A DNA stretch of 64,000 nucleotides, from assembly GCF_946479755.1 (NCBI RefSeq), contig NZ_CAMLHC010000011.1, positions 124,001 through 188,000 of the forward strand, given 5' to 3'. Position 1 is the stretch's first letter, and each line of letters opens with the position of its first letter. Shown one piece after another: positions 1-7,042 of the stretch. The position numbers were made by a program, and so were the translations under genes. Origin of the DNA: an uncultured Chitinophaga sp. GTDB lineage: Bacteria; Bacteroidota; Bacteroidia; Chitinophagales; Chitinophagaceae. Under the pieces are notes generated by a model. It did no database searches, was not told where the DNA came from, and saw only the letters and a program-made list of their open reading frames with translations.

Positions 1-1471
1 TGAAGTAGCGGAAGTACATGAAGTTCATCTGGTATTGGATGAAGAACTTGATGTTATCGCCGAAGGAAGGTTTTTCATTGGCTTCCAGTCCGAGCCAGGA
101 GCGGTAGAAGTCCGCGTGGCCCTGGTCGTTGCTGGCGTCCCATACACGGGGGAACAGCATCATATCTTCGGAGGCGTATTTAGGCTCCATTTTTTTACCG
201 GCGACCATGTATTTTTTGGGGCCGCGGGCGTAGATGTTGCCGCCTTCGTCATACCGTTCGGGGCGGGCGGTGAACACCTGACCATAGATCAGGGGGAAAT
301 CGCCATATTGTTCGCGGCCGAGGTAACCTACGAGGGAGATCGGGTTGTCCACGTTGTACATATCTACTGAAGGGTTAGACGTAGAACGCACCATGGTAGT
401 GATGTAGGTGGAGTATCCGAGGAGGGTGAAGAGGATGAACATGATGGTGAGCCGGCTGAAGTGCAGTGTTTTTCCCGGGTCCAGTTTGATGCCGAAAGTT
501 TTCAGCAGGGTAGGGATGAGCAGGAAGAACGCAGCCAGTAACACTTTAAAGAACACTACGCCGCCGCTGGTGTCGTTGTAGGCGGGTATCAGGATTACAG
601 AGGCGATGATGATCAGCGGCGCATAGAGGCCGAGTTTCGGTTTTCTGTAACCCAGCACCAGTACCGCGATGATGGCGACGAAGTAGAAGATGAACCCGGA
701 GAAGTAGCCCATGCCGAAGTTATTGACGAAGATAACGTCCATATAACCGGAGGCTTTTACGGTGTCCTGGATCAGGTATTTCTGGATCATACCGGTGATG
801 GCGCAGCCTATGAGGAAGGCCCAGAAAGTGCCCCAGGCAGTAGGTTTGAATCTTCTGAAGTAGTAGACCATGACGATGGCCGGGATGGTGAGGAGGTTGA
901 GCAGGTGTACCCCGATGGACAGGCCGAGGAGGTAAGCGATCAACACGATCCATCTGTCGGCGTATGGTTCGTCTGCTTCGTGTTCCCATTTGAGGATGGC
1001 CCAGAACACGACGGCGGTGAAGAAGGAGGACATACCATACACTTCACCTTCCACGGCGGAGAACCAGAATGAATCAGAAAAGGTATAAGCGAGGGACCCT
1101 ACGATACCGGCGCCCATAATGGCGATCATTTTCTCACGGGAGATCTCTTCACCGGCTTTAACCATCAGACGACGGGCGAAGTGCGTGATGGTCCAGAAGA
1201 GGAACAGGATGGTGAAACCACTGGCCAGGGCAGTCATGGTGTTTACGCCGAGGGCTGCCTGAGAGGGTTCGAGGAACATGCTGAAGAGTCTTCCGAGCAT
1301 CACGAACAGGGGTGCTCCGGGAGGGTGGGGGACTTGTACTTTGTACGCACTGGAAATAAATTCGCCGCAGTCCCACAAGCTGCCCGTGGCCTCCATAGTC
1401 ATAATGTAAACAGAGCAGGCTATGATGCAAATCACCCAGCCAACTATGTTGTTGGTCCTTTTAAAATTCAT
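1..1471 (-). CDS. DUF2723 family membrane protein (partial, C-terminus outside window)
   Basis: This is the N-terminal ~490 residues of a polytopic membrane protein; the frame stays open to the left window edge, so the C-terminus is missing. It begins MNFKRTNNIVGW, enters a hydrophobic first helix, and then shows the loop GSLWDCGEFISSAYKVQVPH followed by PPGAPLF, which is characteristic of the DUF2723 family (related to GT-C fold protein O-mannosyltransferases). Several more hydrophobic segments follow, then a polar region rich in charged and aromatic residues (NVDNPISLVGYLGREQYGDFP) typical of the periplasmic part of Bacteroidota members. Family members are usually 900-1200 residues. The role is probably transfer of a lipid-linked sugar to an extracytoplasmic acceptor; substrate and acceptor are unknown. 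A perfect Bacteroidota -7 box lies 21 bases upstream of the start, which supports this start. Confidence 0.85.
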   Translation of the reverse strand, partial: MNFKRTNNIVGWVICIIACSVYIMTMEATGSLWDCGEFISSAYKVQVPHPPGAPLFVMLGRLFSMFLEPSQAALGVNTMTALASGFTILFLFWTITHFARRLMVKAGEEISREKMIAIMGAGIVGSLAYTFSDSFWFSAVEGEVYGMSSFFTAVVFWAILKWEHEADEPYADRWIVLIAYLLGLSIGVHLLNLLTIPAIVMVYYFRRFKPTAWGTFWAFLIGCAITGMIQKYLIQDTVKASGYMDVIFVNNFGMGYFSGFIFYFVAIIAVLVLGYRKPKLGLYAPLIIIASVILIPAYNDTSGGVVFFKVLLAAFFLLIPTLLKTFGIKLDPGKTLHFSRLTIMFILFTLLGYSTYITTMVRSTSNPSVDMYNVDNPISLVGYLGREQYGDFPLIYGQVFTARPERYDEGGNIYARGPKKYMVAGKKMEPKYASEDMMLFPRVWDASNDQGHADFYRSWLGLEANEKPSFGDNIKFFIQYQMNFMYFRYF

Positions 1472-1491
1472 AAGGTTGTTTTAAGGTCCGA

Positions 1492-1499
1492 CAAAAATA
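1492..1499 (-). promoter_or_regulatory. Bacteroidota -7 box for the DUF2723 gene
   Basis: Read on the minus strand the site is TATTTTTG, an exact match to TAnnTTTG, placed about 20 bases upstream of the DUF2723 start codon. No convincing -33 TTG is present at the ideal spacing, so this is a motif-only call. Confidence 0.4.
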
Positions 1500-1643
1500 T
1501 AAAAAGTAGCAAATTATGCTAATCTGCTGAACAGTTTTAACTTTTTGTAAATATCTTTTTATTTGTTAGCTATCCGCTTGGATTGTAGTGGTTTCCCGGG
1601 GGATTAAAATGTGATTAGAACCCCGGGTCCGTCCGGCGGGCTT

Positions 1644-1937
1644 TTAGGCCTTGAAAGCTTCTGTAACCGTCCATGCTGCCGGTTTTGCGTTGAAAAGCAC
1701 TTTGGTGGCGGCCCATGTTTCCCGGAAGAGATCGGAGTGCCGGTAGGTTTCCAGGGCGGTTTCGGACTCCCATTTGCTGAAGGTGAAGAAGGTGTTGCCG
1801 GAGGCCGGATGTTCCCACAGTTCGAGGTGGAGGCAGCCGGGGAAGTTCCGGATGAGATGTTGTTGACGGGAAAACAGTTCCCGGAAGGTGTTTACCTTAT
1901 CGGGGGCAAACTCCATCTTAACGAGTCTGTTGATCAT
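1644..1937 (-). CDS. antibiotic biosynthesis monooxygenase (ABM) domain protein
   Basis: A 97-residue single-domain protein of the ABM/dimeric alpha-beta-barrel type. The sequence MINRLVKMEFAPDKVNTF...PGCLHLELWEH...FFTFSKWESETALETYRHSDLF follows the usual ABM pattern: first beta strand, helix, then the HLELWE strand and the SKWES/Y-H-S-F segment. Such proteins can be cofactor-free monooxygenases, heme-degrading enzymes or sulfur-carbohydrate enzymes, and many small ones have no assigned substrate. Its start overlaps the stop of the SAM hydrolase-family gene by four bases (ATGA arrangement), so the two are translationally coupled and probably co-regulated. The name reflects the fold; a role in antibiotic synthesis should not be inferred, and the NRPS cluster is 20 kb away. 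Confidence 0.8.
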   Translation of the reverse strand: MINRLVKMEFAPDKVNTFRELFSRQQHLIRNFPGCLHLELWEHPASGNTFFTFSKWESETALETYRHSDLFRETWAATKVLFNAKPAAWTVTEAFKA

Positions 1938-2761
1938 TGAAAGATTATTCTGACAGTTTGGTAAAAAGACAGTTGCTGGAAGCCGGTGGGCTGGGTAAGC
2001 TGGTCCCTGCGGAATCCCTGCAGGCCGAAGAGGCCGGCGGCGTTTCCTTTGTTGATGGCTATTTCGAGGTAGCCGGCAGCGTTAAAGATGGCCAGTTTCT
2101 GGCCTTCGGCCACATCGGCGTAGGTTTCGCTGATCTGGTTGATGACTTCATTGCGGCGGAAGAATATCTGGAAGCGGCGGTTCCTGCGTTGTGCATTGAA
2201 CTGGTCGCGGGTGATATTGACCACTACGTTTTCGAAGCTGTCGATATGGATGATCTGGCCTTCGATGAAGTCATCGCCAACCAGGGGTTGCAGGTTATGT
2301 TTGATCTGTATGCTCTGCGTGAGCGGGCCTATTTCGCCGAGGGCTTTGCCTCTGCTCAGTTCCCGGGCCGCCATGGCCAGCAGCTGGATGATGGTGAAAG
2401 TAGTTTTGGGCGCATCCGGTGGCAGGGGGATCTTGATCACCTTCTCCGGCATGCCGCCGGCGATCATGGTGAGCAGGCCGTTGTCCGCACAGCCGATATA
2501 CTGGCCGTTGTGTTCTGCAACGAGGACATGGTCCGGGCGCCGGTCGAACAGGTTGATCAGTACAAAGTGAAAGGTGCCGAGCGGGAACCAGGCGAAAGCG
2601 CTTTTGCAGATATAGGTGGCCTGCGGGAGATTGAACGGGCTGATATGATGGGTGATGTCCGTAACATGACATTCCGGGCAGTAGTGCCAGAGCTGCCCCT
2701 TAATGGCACCTACCAGGTAATCCTGCATCCCTATGTCTGATGTTAATGTTATAATGGACAT
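1934..2761 (-). CDS. SAM hydrolase/SAM-dependent halogenase family protein (DUF62)
   Basis: A 275-residue protein of the S-adenosyl-L-methionine hydroxide adenosyltransferase family. The N-terminus ITLTSDIGMQDYLVGAIKG carries the family's conserved TSDxG...YVGxxKG-type motif; HHISPFNLPQATYI follows, then FHFVLINLFDRRPDHVLVAEHNGQYIGCADNGLLT, corresponding to the substrate-binding DPxVG/DNG region of family members. The C-terminal barrel ends in INKGNAAGLFGL, matching the conserved nucleotide-binding GNAAxxLG-type tail. Most characterised bacterial members hydrolyse SAM to adenosine and methionine; a few actinomycete members are fluorinases or chlorinases. Nothing here suggests halogenation. 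The downstream ABM gene overlaps by four bases and is likely in the same transcript. Length is normal for the family. Confidence 0.88.
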   Translation of the reverse strand: MSIITLTSDIGMQDYLVGAIKGQLWHYCPECHVTDITHHISPFNLPQATYICKSAFAWFPLGTFHFVLINLFDRRPDHVLVAEHNGQYIGCADNGLLTMIAGGMPEKVIKIPLPPDAPKTTFTIIQLLAMAARELSRGKALGEIGPLTQSIQIKHNLQPLVGDDFIEGQIIHIDSFENVVVNITRDQFNAQRRNRRFQIFFRRNEVINQISETYADVAEGQKLAIFNAAGYLEIAINKGNAAGLFGLQGFRRDQLTQPTGFQQLSFYQTVRIIFQ

Positions 2762-2946
2762 GCCAGAAATTCTAAATCCGCTCTAAATTCACGTTTCAAC
2801 GCCCTTCTTTGCTAACAGTTACCTGAATGGCATTTCAATGTCCGCTCTCCTTCCAAAAAAGATGCCATGGGGTCCTAAATGCAATCTCATTGCAAATAAA
2901 GGTAAAAATACCGACGGCGCCTATTTTAAGCAGAAAAATTGATTTT

Positions 2947-3762
2947 TTATTGTAAGGGGGAATTGGGTTCTTTCTTAAAGTGGTTATAGACGAGTTTGTC
3001 CAGGATACCGGGTATCACCTTGCTGAGGAAGACCGTCAGCTTGCCCTGGCCGGTGAGTACGAGCGTACGTTTGCGTTTGGCGATGGCCTTTGCGATAGCC
3101 TCCGCCACCGCTTCCGCGCTCATCAGCTTATCCTCGTTGAGCGGTGTTTCACTCTGCGCCTGTCCCTCCTGGTTGAGCGCCGTATTCCGTATATTCGATG
3201 ACGTGAAGCCCGGGCATACCCACATGACGTTGACGCCTGTATGCAGATTCTCGGTCCGCAATGCCTCGAGGAAGCCCTGCATGGCGAACTTGGACGCCGA
3301 GTAGCCGGTCCGCCCCGGAAGGCCCCTGTACCCCGCGATAGACGAAACGCCCACCACGGTGCCCTTCGATGCTAAGATCGCCGGGAAAGCATACTTCGTG
3401 CAGTAGACCGTTCCCCAGAAATTAATATCCATCAGTGATTTCAGCACAGCCAGGTCCAGGTCCCTAAACAATGCCCGCATCGATATACCCGCGTTATTGA
3501 TCAACACGTCGATCCGGCCGAACTGCGCATTCACCGCGTCGATAAACGCTTTACAATCCGCTTCGATGCTCACGTCGGCAGTATGGATGAACAGTCCCTT
3601 CGGGTTGTTGAGCTCATTGCGCAACGCTTCCAGCGCCGGCAGCTTCCTGCCACACACCGCGACGTTAGCGCCGTGCTGTAACATCTCCGCCACCAAAGCC
3701 TTACCAATCCCCGACGAACCGCCGGTAATAACGACTGTCTTGTTCTGAAAGAAAGTTTTCAT
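2947..3762 (-). CDS. SDR family NAD(P)-dependent oxidoreductase
   Basis: A classical short-chain dehydrogenase/reductase of about 271 residues. The Rossmann nucleotide-binding glycine motif TGGSSGIG is at the N-terminus, NNAGIS stabilises the central sheet, and the catalytic Ser-Tyr-Lys is visible as VSSIAGYRG...GYSASKFAM. The C-terminal part has a basic, hydrophobic KVIPGILDKLVYNHFKKE segment often seen in membrane-associated SDRs of lipid metabolism; the substrate is not predictable. I chose the internal ATG that gives MKTFFQNKTVV rather than the ATG seven codons upstream, because a -7 box sits immediately upstream and would place the transcript start between the two ATGs. It is divergent from the tRNA-Lys gene. 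Confidence 0.88.
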   Translation of the reverse strand: MKTFFQNKTVVITGGSSGIGKALVAEMLQHGANVAVCGRKLPALEALRNELNNPKGLFIHTADVSIEADCKAFIDAVNAQFGRIDVLINNAGISMRALFRDLDLAVLKSLMDINFWGTVYCTKYAFPAILASKGTVVGVSSIAGYRGLPGRTGYSASKFAMQGFLEALRTENLHTGVNVMWVCPGFTSSNIRNTALNQEGQAQSETPLNEDKLMSAEAVAEAIAKAIAKRKRTLVLTGQGKLTVFLSKVIPGILDKLVYNHFKKEPNSPLQ

Positions 3763-3780
3763 GGGTATATTTTTGCACTG

Positions 3781-3788
3781 CAAAAATA
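3781..3788 (-). promoter_or_regulatory. Bacteroidota -7 box for the SDR gene
   Basis: On the minus strand the site reads TATTTTTG (exact TAnnTTTG). It predicts a very short leader of roughly 10-15 bases and decides in favour of the downstream start codon of the SDR gene. The -33 element is imperfect. Confidence 0.45.
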
Positions 3789-3903
3789 GGTGAGAAGTTC
3801 ATAGTAACAGCATTTTATTATATCTCTGGTACAGAATTGTGCTGCTGTGTTTCGGTTGTAATACTTGCCGGTACTGGATTCGACGAATTTTTTTGACAAA
3901 AAC

Positions 3904-3933
3904 TTGTTTAAAAATAAAATATTCCTATTTTTG
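3904..3933 (+). promoter_or_regulatory. promoter of tRNA-Lys
   Basis: TTG followed by a 19-base spacer and TATTTTTG, an excellent match to the Bacteroidota housekeeping consensus (TTG-N19-TAnnTTTG). It ends about 20 bases before the mature tRNA 5' end. Confidence 0.7.
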
Positions 3934-3953
3934 CACCCGCTTTTACAGCGAAA

Positions 3954-4026
3954 GATTCCGTAGCTCAGTTGGTAGAGCAATACACTTTTAATGTATGGGC
4001 CCTGGGTTCGAGTCCCAGCGGGATCA
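3954..4026 (+). tRNA. tRNA-Lys(TTT)
   Basis: A complete 73-base cloverleaf. The acceptor arms GATTCCG/CGGGATC pair with one T-G wobble; the D arm is GCTC...GAGC; the anticodon arm ATACA-CTTTTAA-TGTAT presents TTT; the T arm is CTGGG-TTCGAGT-CCCAG; the discriminator base is A. CCA is not encoded. The 3' half of the T arm and the acceptor 3' strand are reused as the left attachment site of the adjacent islet, so the gene is intact after integration. Confidence 0.97.
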
Positions 4027-4030
4027 CAGA
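4013..4030 (+). repeat. left attachment repeat (attL) in the 3' end of tRNA-Lys
   Basis: The 18 bases TCCCAGCGGGATCACAGA cover the end of the T arm, the acceptor 3' strand, the discriminator and four bases beyond. The identical sequence recurs 2714 bases downstream. Confidence 0.85.
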
Positions 4031-4041
4031 CAACTTACAAA

Positions 4042-4071
4042 CCTCGCGCTAGTCGCGGGGTTTTGTTTTTT
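4042..4071 (+). terminator. rho-independent terminator after tRNA-Lys (element-borne)
   Basis: The stem CCTCGCG/CGCGGGG (one T-G pair) around a five-base loop is followed by TTTTGTTTTTT. It lies inside the islet, so the element appears to bring its own terminator for the tRNA transcript and to insulate its cargo from tRNA transcription. Confidence 0.75.
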
Positions 4072-4236
4072 AGTTGAGCGTTTAGTTGAGTTCCTTTTGT
4101 ATAACCCCGATTTCTTTCCCGTACTTATACAGGTTAATCAGCTTTTACTAAGCTAGAAAATATAAGCATACTAATTGTTTCAGCATATACTTAATATTAG
4201 GAGTTGCGGAAAAATTCATCCTATCACAGGAAAATA

Positions 4237-4244
4237 TACATTTG
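4237..4244 (+). promoter_or_regulatory. candidate -7 box for the ParA-SIR2 operon
   Basis: TACATTTG matches TAnnTTTG exactly, about 45 bases before the ParA start. No good -33 TTG is found at 19 bases upstream, so the promoter may be weak or regulated. Confidence 0.4.
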
Positions 4245-4288
4245 AACATATTATAGTATATTGCGTTATTAACATGTAATTTTACTTG

Positions 4289-5317
4289 ATGAAATCAATT
4301 TGCTTTTTCAATAACAAAGGGGGTGTTGGTAAAACAACGCTGACATGTAATGTGGCCTATGCATTAGCTAAGGAGCACGGTTTAAGAGTAGCAGTAGTAG
4401 ATTGTGATCCGCAATGTAATGCAACTATATTGATCCTTGGTGAAGAAAATTCGATTCCGATTTATTGGCAGAGTGACGAACAATCTACTAACCACTCGCA
4501 TGAAACATTGGCCGATTTATTAAGCCCATTGGAGTTAGGAGATTCGTCAATTAAATCTACTATTACATTAGTAAATAAAAACGAGAACCGTTTTCTGGTT
4601 GATCTTTTACCTGGCCATCCAAGAATGTCAATAATTGAAGATAGGTTAAGTCAAGCTTGGCGAGACACCTCATCTGGAATTATTGAAGGGGTGCGAAGAA
4701 CTAATTGGGTACATTCACTAAACAAGCAACTTGAAAGCCATTATGATGTGGTGCTGTATGATCTTGGGCCTAGTTTGGGTGCTTTGAATAGATCCTGCCT
4801 CTTGGGTTCTGACTATTTTCTTACCCCAATGGGAGCGGATATTTTTAGTATGATTGGGCTGAGAAACATTGCTGAATGGTTAACCACGTGGAACGGGGTT
4901 TATGAAACGGGTGTTAAATTATGCGAAAATCAATTTAAGGGCGCAATTGATAAGTTCGGCCTTTTAAAGGAGCTGAAGATTAATAACGGATACATAGGTT
5001 ATACAGTACTATCGTACATCGCTAAATATAAACAAGGTGAGAAACGTCCAACCCAAGCATTTGAGACGCTCCTTACTAAATTTCCGTTAGAGGTGTTAGC
5101 TAATCTTGGGCAATATGCAGTTGATAGCCAGGATTTAAGAATCGGAGACATCCCTAACATGTATAGCCTCGCTCCTTTAGCTCAATCAAATGCCTCCCCA
5201 ATCGGGGGATTAAATGCGAGTGATGGATTGGTCGGTGCTCACTTTGCGGCATCAAAAAATATACATCAGACATTTGTAGATATTGCAACCAAAATAAAAC
5301 TCAGTATTGGTTTATGA
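4289..5317 (+). CDS. ParA/Soj-like (MinD-superfamily) ATPase
   Basis: A 342-residue P-loop ATPase. The deviant Walker A motif KGGVGKT is at residues 10-16 with the signature lysine K10 and K15, VVDCDPQCNAT (D40) is the A'/switch I region, and VVLYDLGPSLG (D158) is Walker B, followed by PMGADIFSMIGLRN as in the chromosome/plasmid partition ATPases. It is longer than the usual ~260-residue ParA because of insertions after the switch I region and a ~100-residue region near the C-terminus that I cannot assign. Its partner is not a ParB/CopG gene: the stop overlaps the start of a SIR2-like gene (ATGA), so the two are translationally coupled. I prefer this ATG to the TTG one codon upstream. A role as ATP-dependent sensor or regulator of the SIR2 effector is inference; an orphan partition ATPase is the alternative. 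Confidence 0.9.
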   Translation: MKSICFFNNKGGVGKTTLTCNVAYALAKEHGLRVAVVDCDPQCNATILILGEENSIPIYWQSDEQSTNHSHETLADLLSPLELGDSSIKSTITLVNKNENRFLVDLLPGHPRMSIIEDRLSQAWRDTSSGIIEGVRRTNWVHSLNKQLESHYDVVLYDLGPSLGALNRSCLLGSDYFLTPMGADIFSMIGLRNIAEWLTTWNGVYETGVKLCENQFKGAIDKFGLLKELKINNGYIGYTVLSYIAKYKQGEKRPTQAFETLLTKFPLEVLANLGQYAVDSQDLRIGDIPNMYSLAPLAQSNASPIGGLNASDGLVGAHFAASKNIHQTFVDIATKIKLSIGL

Positions 5318-6171
5318 TTAAGTGGCCGGATTCTTTAGTCAGAGAGCTTGCAGATAGGAGATGCATAATTTTTATCGGGGCTGGTGCCTCAGCGGGATGC
5401 AAAAATGCTAGTGGGGAAAGACCCCCAACTTGGGAACAATTTCTCAGAAACGCATGTCAAAAATTCGTTTCTGCAGCGGAACAAGAATTTGTGGAGAAAT
5501 TAATTGATGCAAAACAATATCTCGATGCTGCCGAAATAATAATCTCTTATGTTGACAAACCAGACTTAAATAGATATTATCGGGATTCATTTTTAGTACC
5601 AGATTTCCAACATTATGAATTGCATAAGCTAATTCAAGAGTTGGATGCAAAGATCGTAATAACAACTAATTATGATATAATATATGAGAAGAGTTGTGAA
5701 CCGCATGGTGTTGTTGGAGGATATATAACGAAGTTATACACAGACCAGCATATCCTTAATGAGATTAGGTCACAAACTAGACTTATTATTAAAGCACATG
5801 GTTGTGTGAAAAGCCCGGATGATATTGTACTGACGAGATCAAACTATTTTGAAGCAAAAAAAAAGTACCCAGCTTTTTACAATCTTTTAGATAGTTTGTT
5901 TCTTGTTAATACTATAGTTTTCATTGGCTGCGGCCTTAGTGATCCTGATTTACTGCTCACATTGGAAAATTCTAATATTGCGGTACCGAGCGTTCATCCT
6001 CACTATTCTGTAATGTCGATGGGGGGACACCCAGCACTTAATAAAGCAATTAAAAATTCTTATAATATAAAGCTGTTAGAATATGAAAATGCGGCGGGAG
6101 ATCATGCTAATTTGCTTTCTTCGCTTAGAGAATTGAGGGATTTGGTTCTGAATTTGAGAACAGTAAGTTAG
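5314..6171 (+). CDS. SIR2-like domain protein, putative NADase defence effector
   Basis: A 285-residue protein that is almost entirely one SIR2-like domain (SIR2_2 type). It has the NAD-binding FIGAGAS at residues 20-26, ITTNYD at 116-121 with the conserved Asn119, KAHG at 160-163 with the presumed catalytic His162, and FIGCGLSDPD near residue 210, a hallmark of the bacterial defence SIR2 group rather than of zinc-containing deacetylase sirtuins. There is no zinc-binding four-cysteine module. Bacterial proteins of this group (in Thoeris, DSR and SIR2-APAZ systems) deplete NAD+ on phage infection. The gene overlaps the ParA-like gene by four bases. No TIR, HerA, Argonaute or APAZ partner is nearby, so it does not fit those named systems. 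NADase activity is a family-based inference. Confidence 0.88.
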   Translation: MIKWPDSLVRELADRRCIIFIGAGASAGCKNASGERPPTWEQFLRNACQKFVSAAEQEFVEKLIDAKQYLDAAEIIISYVDKPDLNRYYRDSFLVPDFQHYELHKLIQELDAKIVITTNYDIIYEKSCEPHGVVGGYITKLYTDQHILNEIRSQTRLIIKAHGCVKSPDDIVLTRSNYFEAKKKYPAFYNLLDSLFLVNTIVFIGCGLSDPDLLLTLENSNIAVPSVHPHYSVMSMGGHPALNKAIKNSYNIKLLEYENAAGDHANLLSSLRELRDLVLNLRTVS

Positions 6172-6358
6172 TTGCCAGCTAAGTTTTACTAAAGGTGTAA
6201 GTAAATTTATCTAGTAAATAAAGTTATTTTTTGTCTTAAAAGGATATTGTTATGAGAAGTTTGAACATGAAGCAGTTGAAATCCTTTTTTCACCTTTGAC
6301 CTGCCTGTTAAATACAGTTACATTTATTCCCGTTTTCGCAAAAACACATGAAGTGTAG

Positions 6359-6637
6359 CGCGATATTTATGCAAGTTGGCCGGCAGAGGCAACACGACGC
6401 CAATTAATTAACGAGTATTGGAGTAATGCGCTTTGGCATTATTTGCTTATAGTCATTGTAGCCGTTGTCGCTATCTGGTTTTACAATGGTCAATTGAATG
6501 GCATGTATATACTTGTCAGCGTGATGCTGGGAATAACAGCATATTTGCCGTTGTATTTCATTCTTTATCGGCCCATCTTTATTGGTGATTTTCTGCCCAA
6601 ACTGGAAACAGTAATCGTTATAAAGGTAGGACTTTGA
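6359..6637 (+). pseudogene. remnant of a small membrane-protein gene (uncertain)
   Basis: An open frame without a good start codon, directly following an in-frame TAG. It encodes RDIYASWPAEATRRQLINEYW and then two clear hydrophobic helices (LLIVIVAVVAIWFY and YILVSVMLGITAYLPLYFIL). The same frame continues upstream of the TAG through a plausible coding stretch ending FAKTHEV, which suggests a gene inactivated by a nonsense mutation. A TTG start inside it would give a 64-residue two-helix protein. I do not recognise the family. The rest of the 555-base stretch between the SIR2 gene and the right repeat shows nothing I can name. Confidence 0.3.
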
Positions 6638-6726
6638 AAAATTGGCCGGTGTTATAAAATGTTGAAAATCAAATGATAAAAGTAAGACTAAGTAAAGTTG
6701 TGTAGGGCTTTTCCTGACTTCTGTAA

Positions 6727-6744
6727 TCCCAGCGGGATCACAGA
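6727..6744 (+). repeat. right attachment repeat (attR)
   Basis: An 18-base exact copy of the tRNA-Lys 3' end and the four following bases. Flanking bases on both sides differ from those around the left copy, as expected for att cores. Confidence 0.85.
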
Positions 6745-6768
6745 AAACGCCTTAATGGCGTTTTTTTA
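6744..6768 (+). terminator. rho-independent terminator, probably the ancestral tRNA-Lys terminator
   Basis: AAAACGCC-TTAAT-GGCGTTTT followed by further T residues forms a compact hairpin plus U-tract immediately right of the attR repeat. Its position relative to attR equals that of a terminator just after the tRNA before integration. Confidence 0.7.
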
Positions 6769-6947
6769 TTTTAGCATAGACGCTGATGCTTCGCAGTCTT
6801 CGCTTAAGATAAAATTTTCATGTTAAACTGAAAGGATTTCCTTATTTTAATACAATAATTGCCAAAAATCTAAGATAGTTGATTGACCCTGTTATTTGAA
6901 TGATGCCCTTTAATGTGAACGTTCCTGTACATCAAATGACGTGATGA

Positions 6948-6955
6948 TACTTTTG
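6948..6955 (+). promoter_or_regulatory. candidate -7 box for the RHS operon
   Basis: TACTTTTG is an exact TAnnTTTG, roughly 90 bases before the preferred start of the first RHS gene. The -33 region is poor. The rest of this ~300-base gap between the islet and the RHS gene holds only the terminator described separately. Confidence 0.35.
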
Positions 6956-7042
6956 TTGGAGGCCAATGGCACTTATCCCGAATGTTAAATGGCTTTTCCC
7001 TGCGGATTAGCAGATCCCTTATCAAAGTCGCACAATACTACT

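Larger units (their letters stand above)
4013..6744. mobile_element. tRNA-Lys-anchored genomic islet carrying a ParA-SIR2 gene pair
   Basis: A 2.7-kb segment bounded by an 18-bp perfect direct repeat whose left copy is the 3' end of tRNA-Lys. This is the structure left by site-specific integration of a tyrosine-recombinase element into a tRNA gene. The interior is visibly AT-richer than the flanks and contains only two convincing genes, a ParA-type ATPase and a SIR2-like protein. No integrase, excisionase, relaxase or replication gene is present, so it would need recombinase supplied in trans or has decayed. Two rho-independent terminators sit just outside the two repeats: one inside the left end of the element, one beyond the right repeat. 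This suggests the right one is the original terminator of the tRNA gene, displaced by the insertion. Islet status is inference from the repeat, composition and gene content. Confidence 0.8.

Noticed and set aside
1596..1627. Inverted repeat CCCGGGG...CCCCGGG downstream of the ABM gene
   Set aside because: The loop is 18 bases long and no U-tract follows in the gene's direction, so a terminator call is not justified.
1937..2740. 267-codon open frame on the plus strand opposite the SAM hydrolase-family gene
   Set aside because: It is the complement of a clearly conserved protein; its own translation has no recognisable family and the reverse gene explains the codon pattern.
1644..2761. Biosynthetic role of the ABM and SAM hydrolase/halogenase-like genes in the NRPS pathway
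   Set aside because: They lie about 19 kb from the cluster behind a tRNA islet and a toxin region, and both families are common in ordinary genomes.
4289..5317. Plasmid or chromosome partition locus
   Set aside because: No ParB-like gene or parS-like repeats are seen, and the second gene of the pair is a SIR2-like protein.
5314..6171. Thoeris, DSR or SIR2-Argonaute system
   Set aside because: No TIR gene, Argonaute, APAZ, HerA or large multidomain SIR2 protein is present; the SIR2 protein is a single 285-residue domain with a ParA partner.
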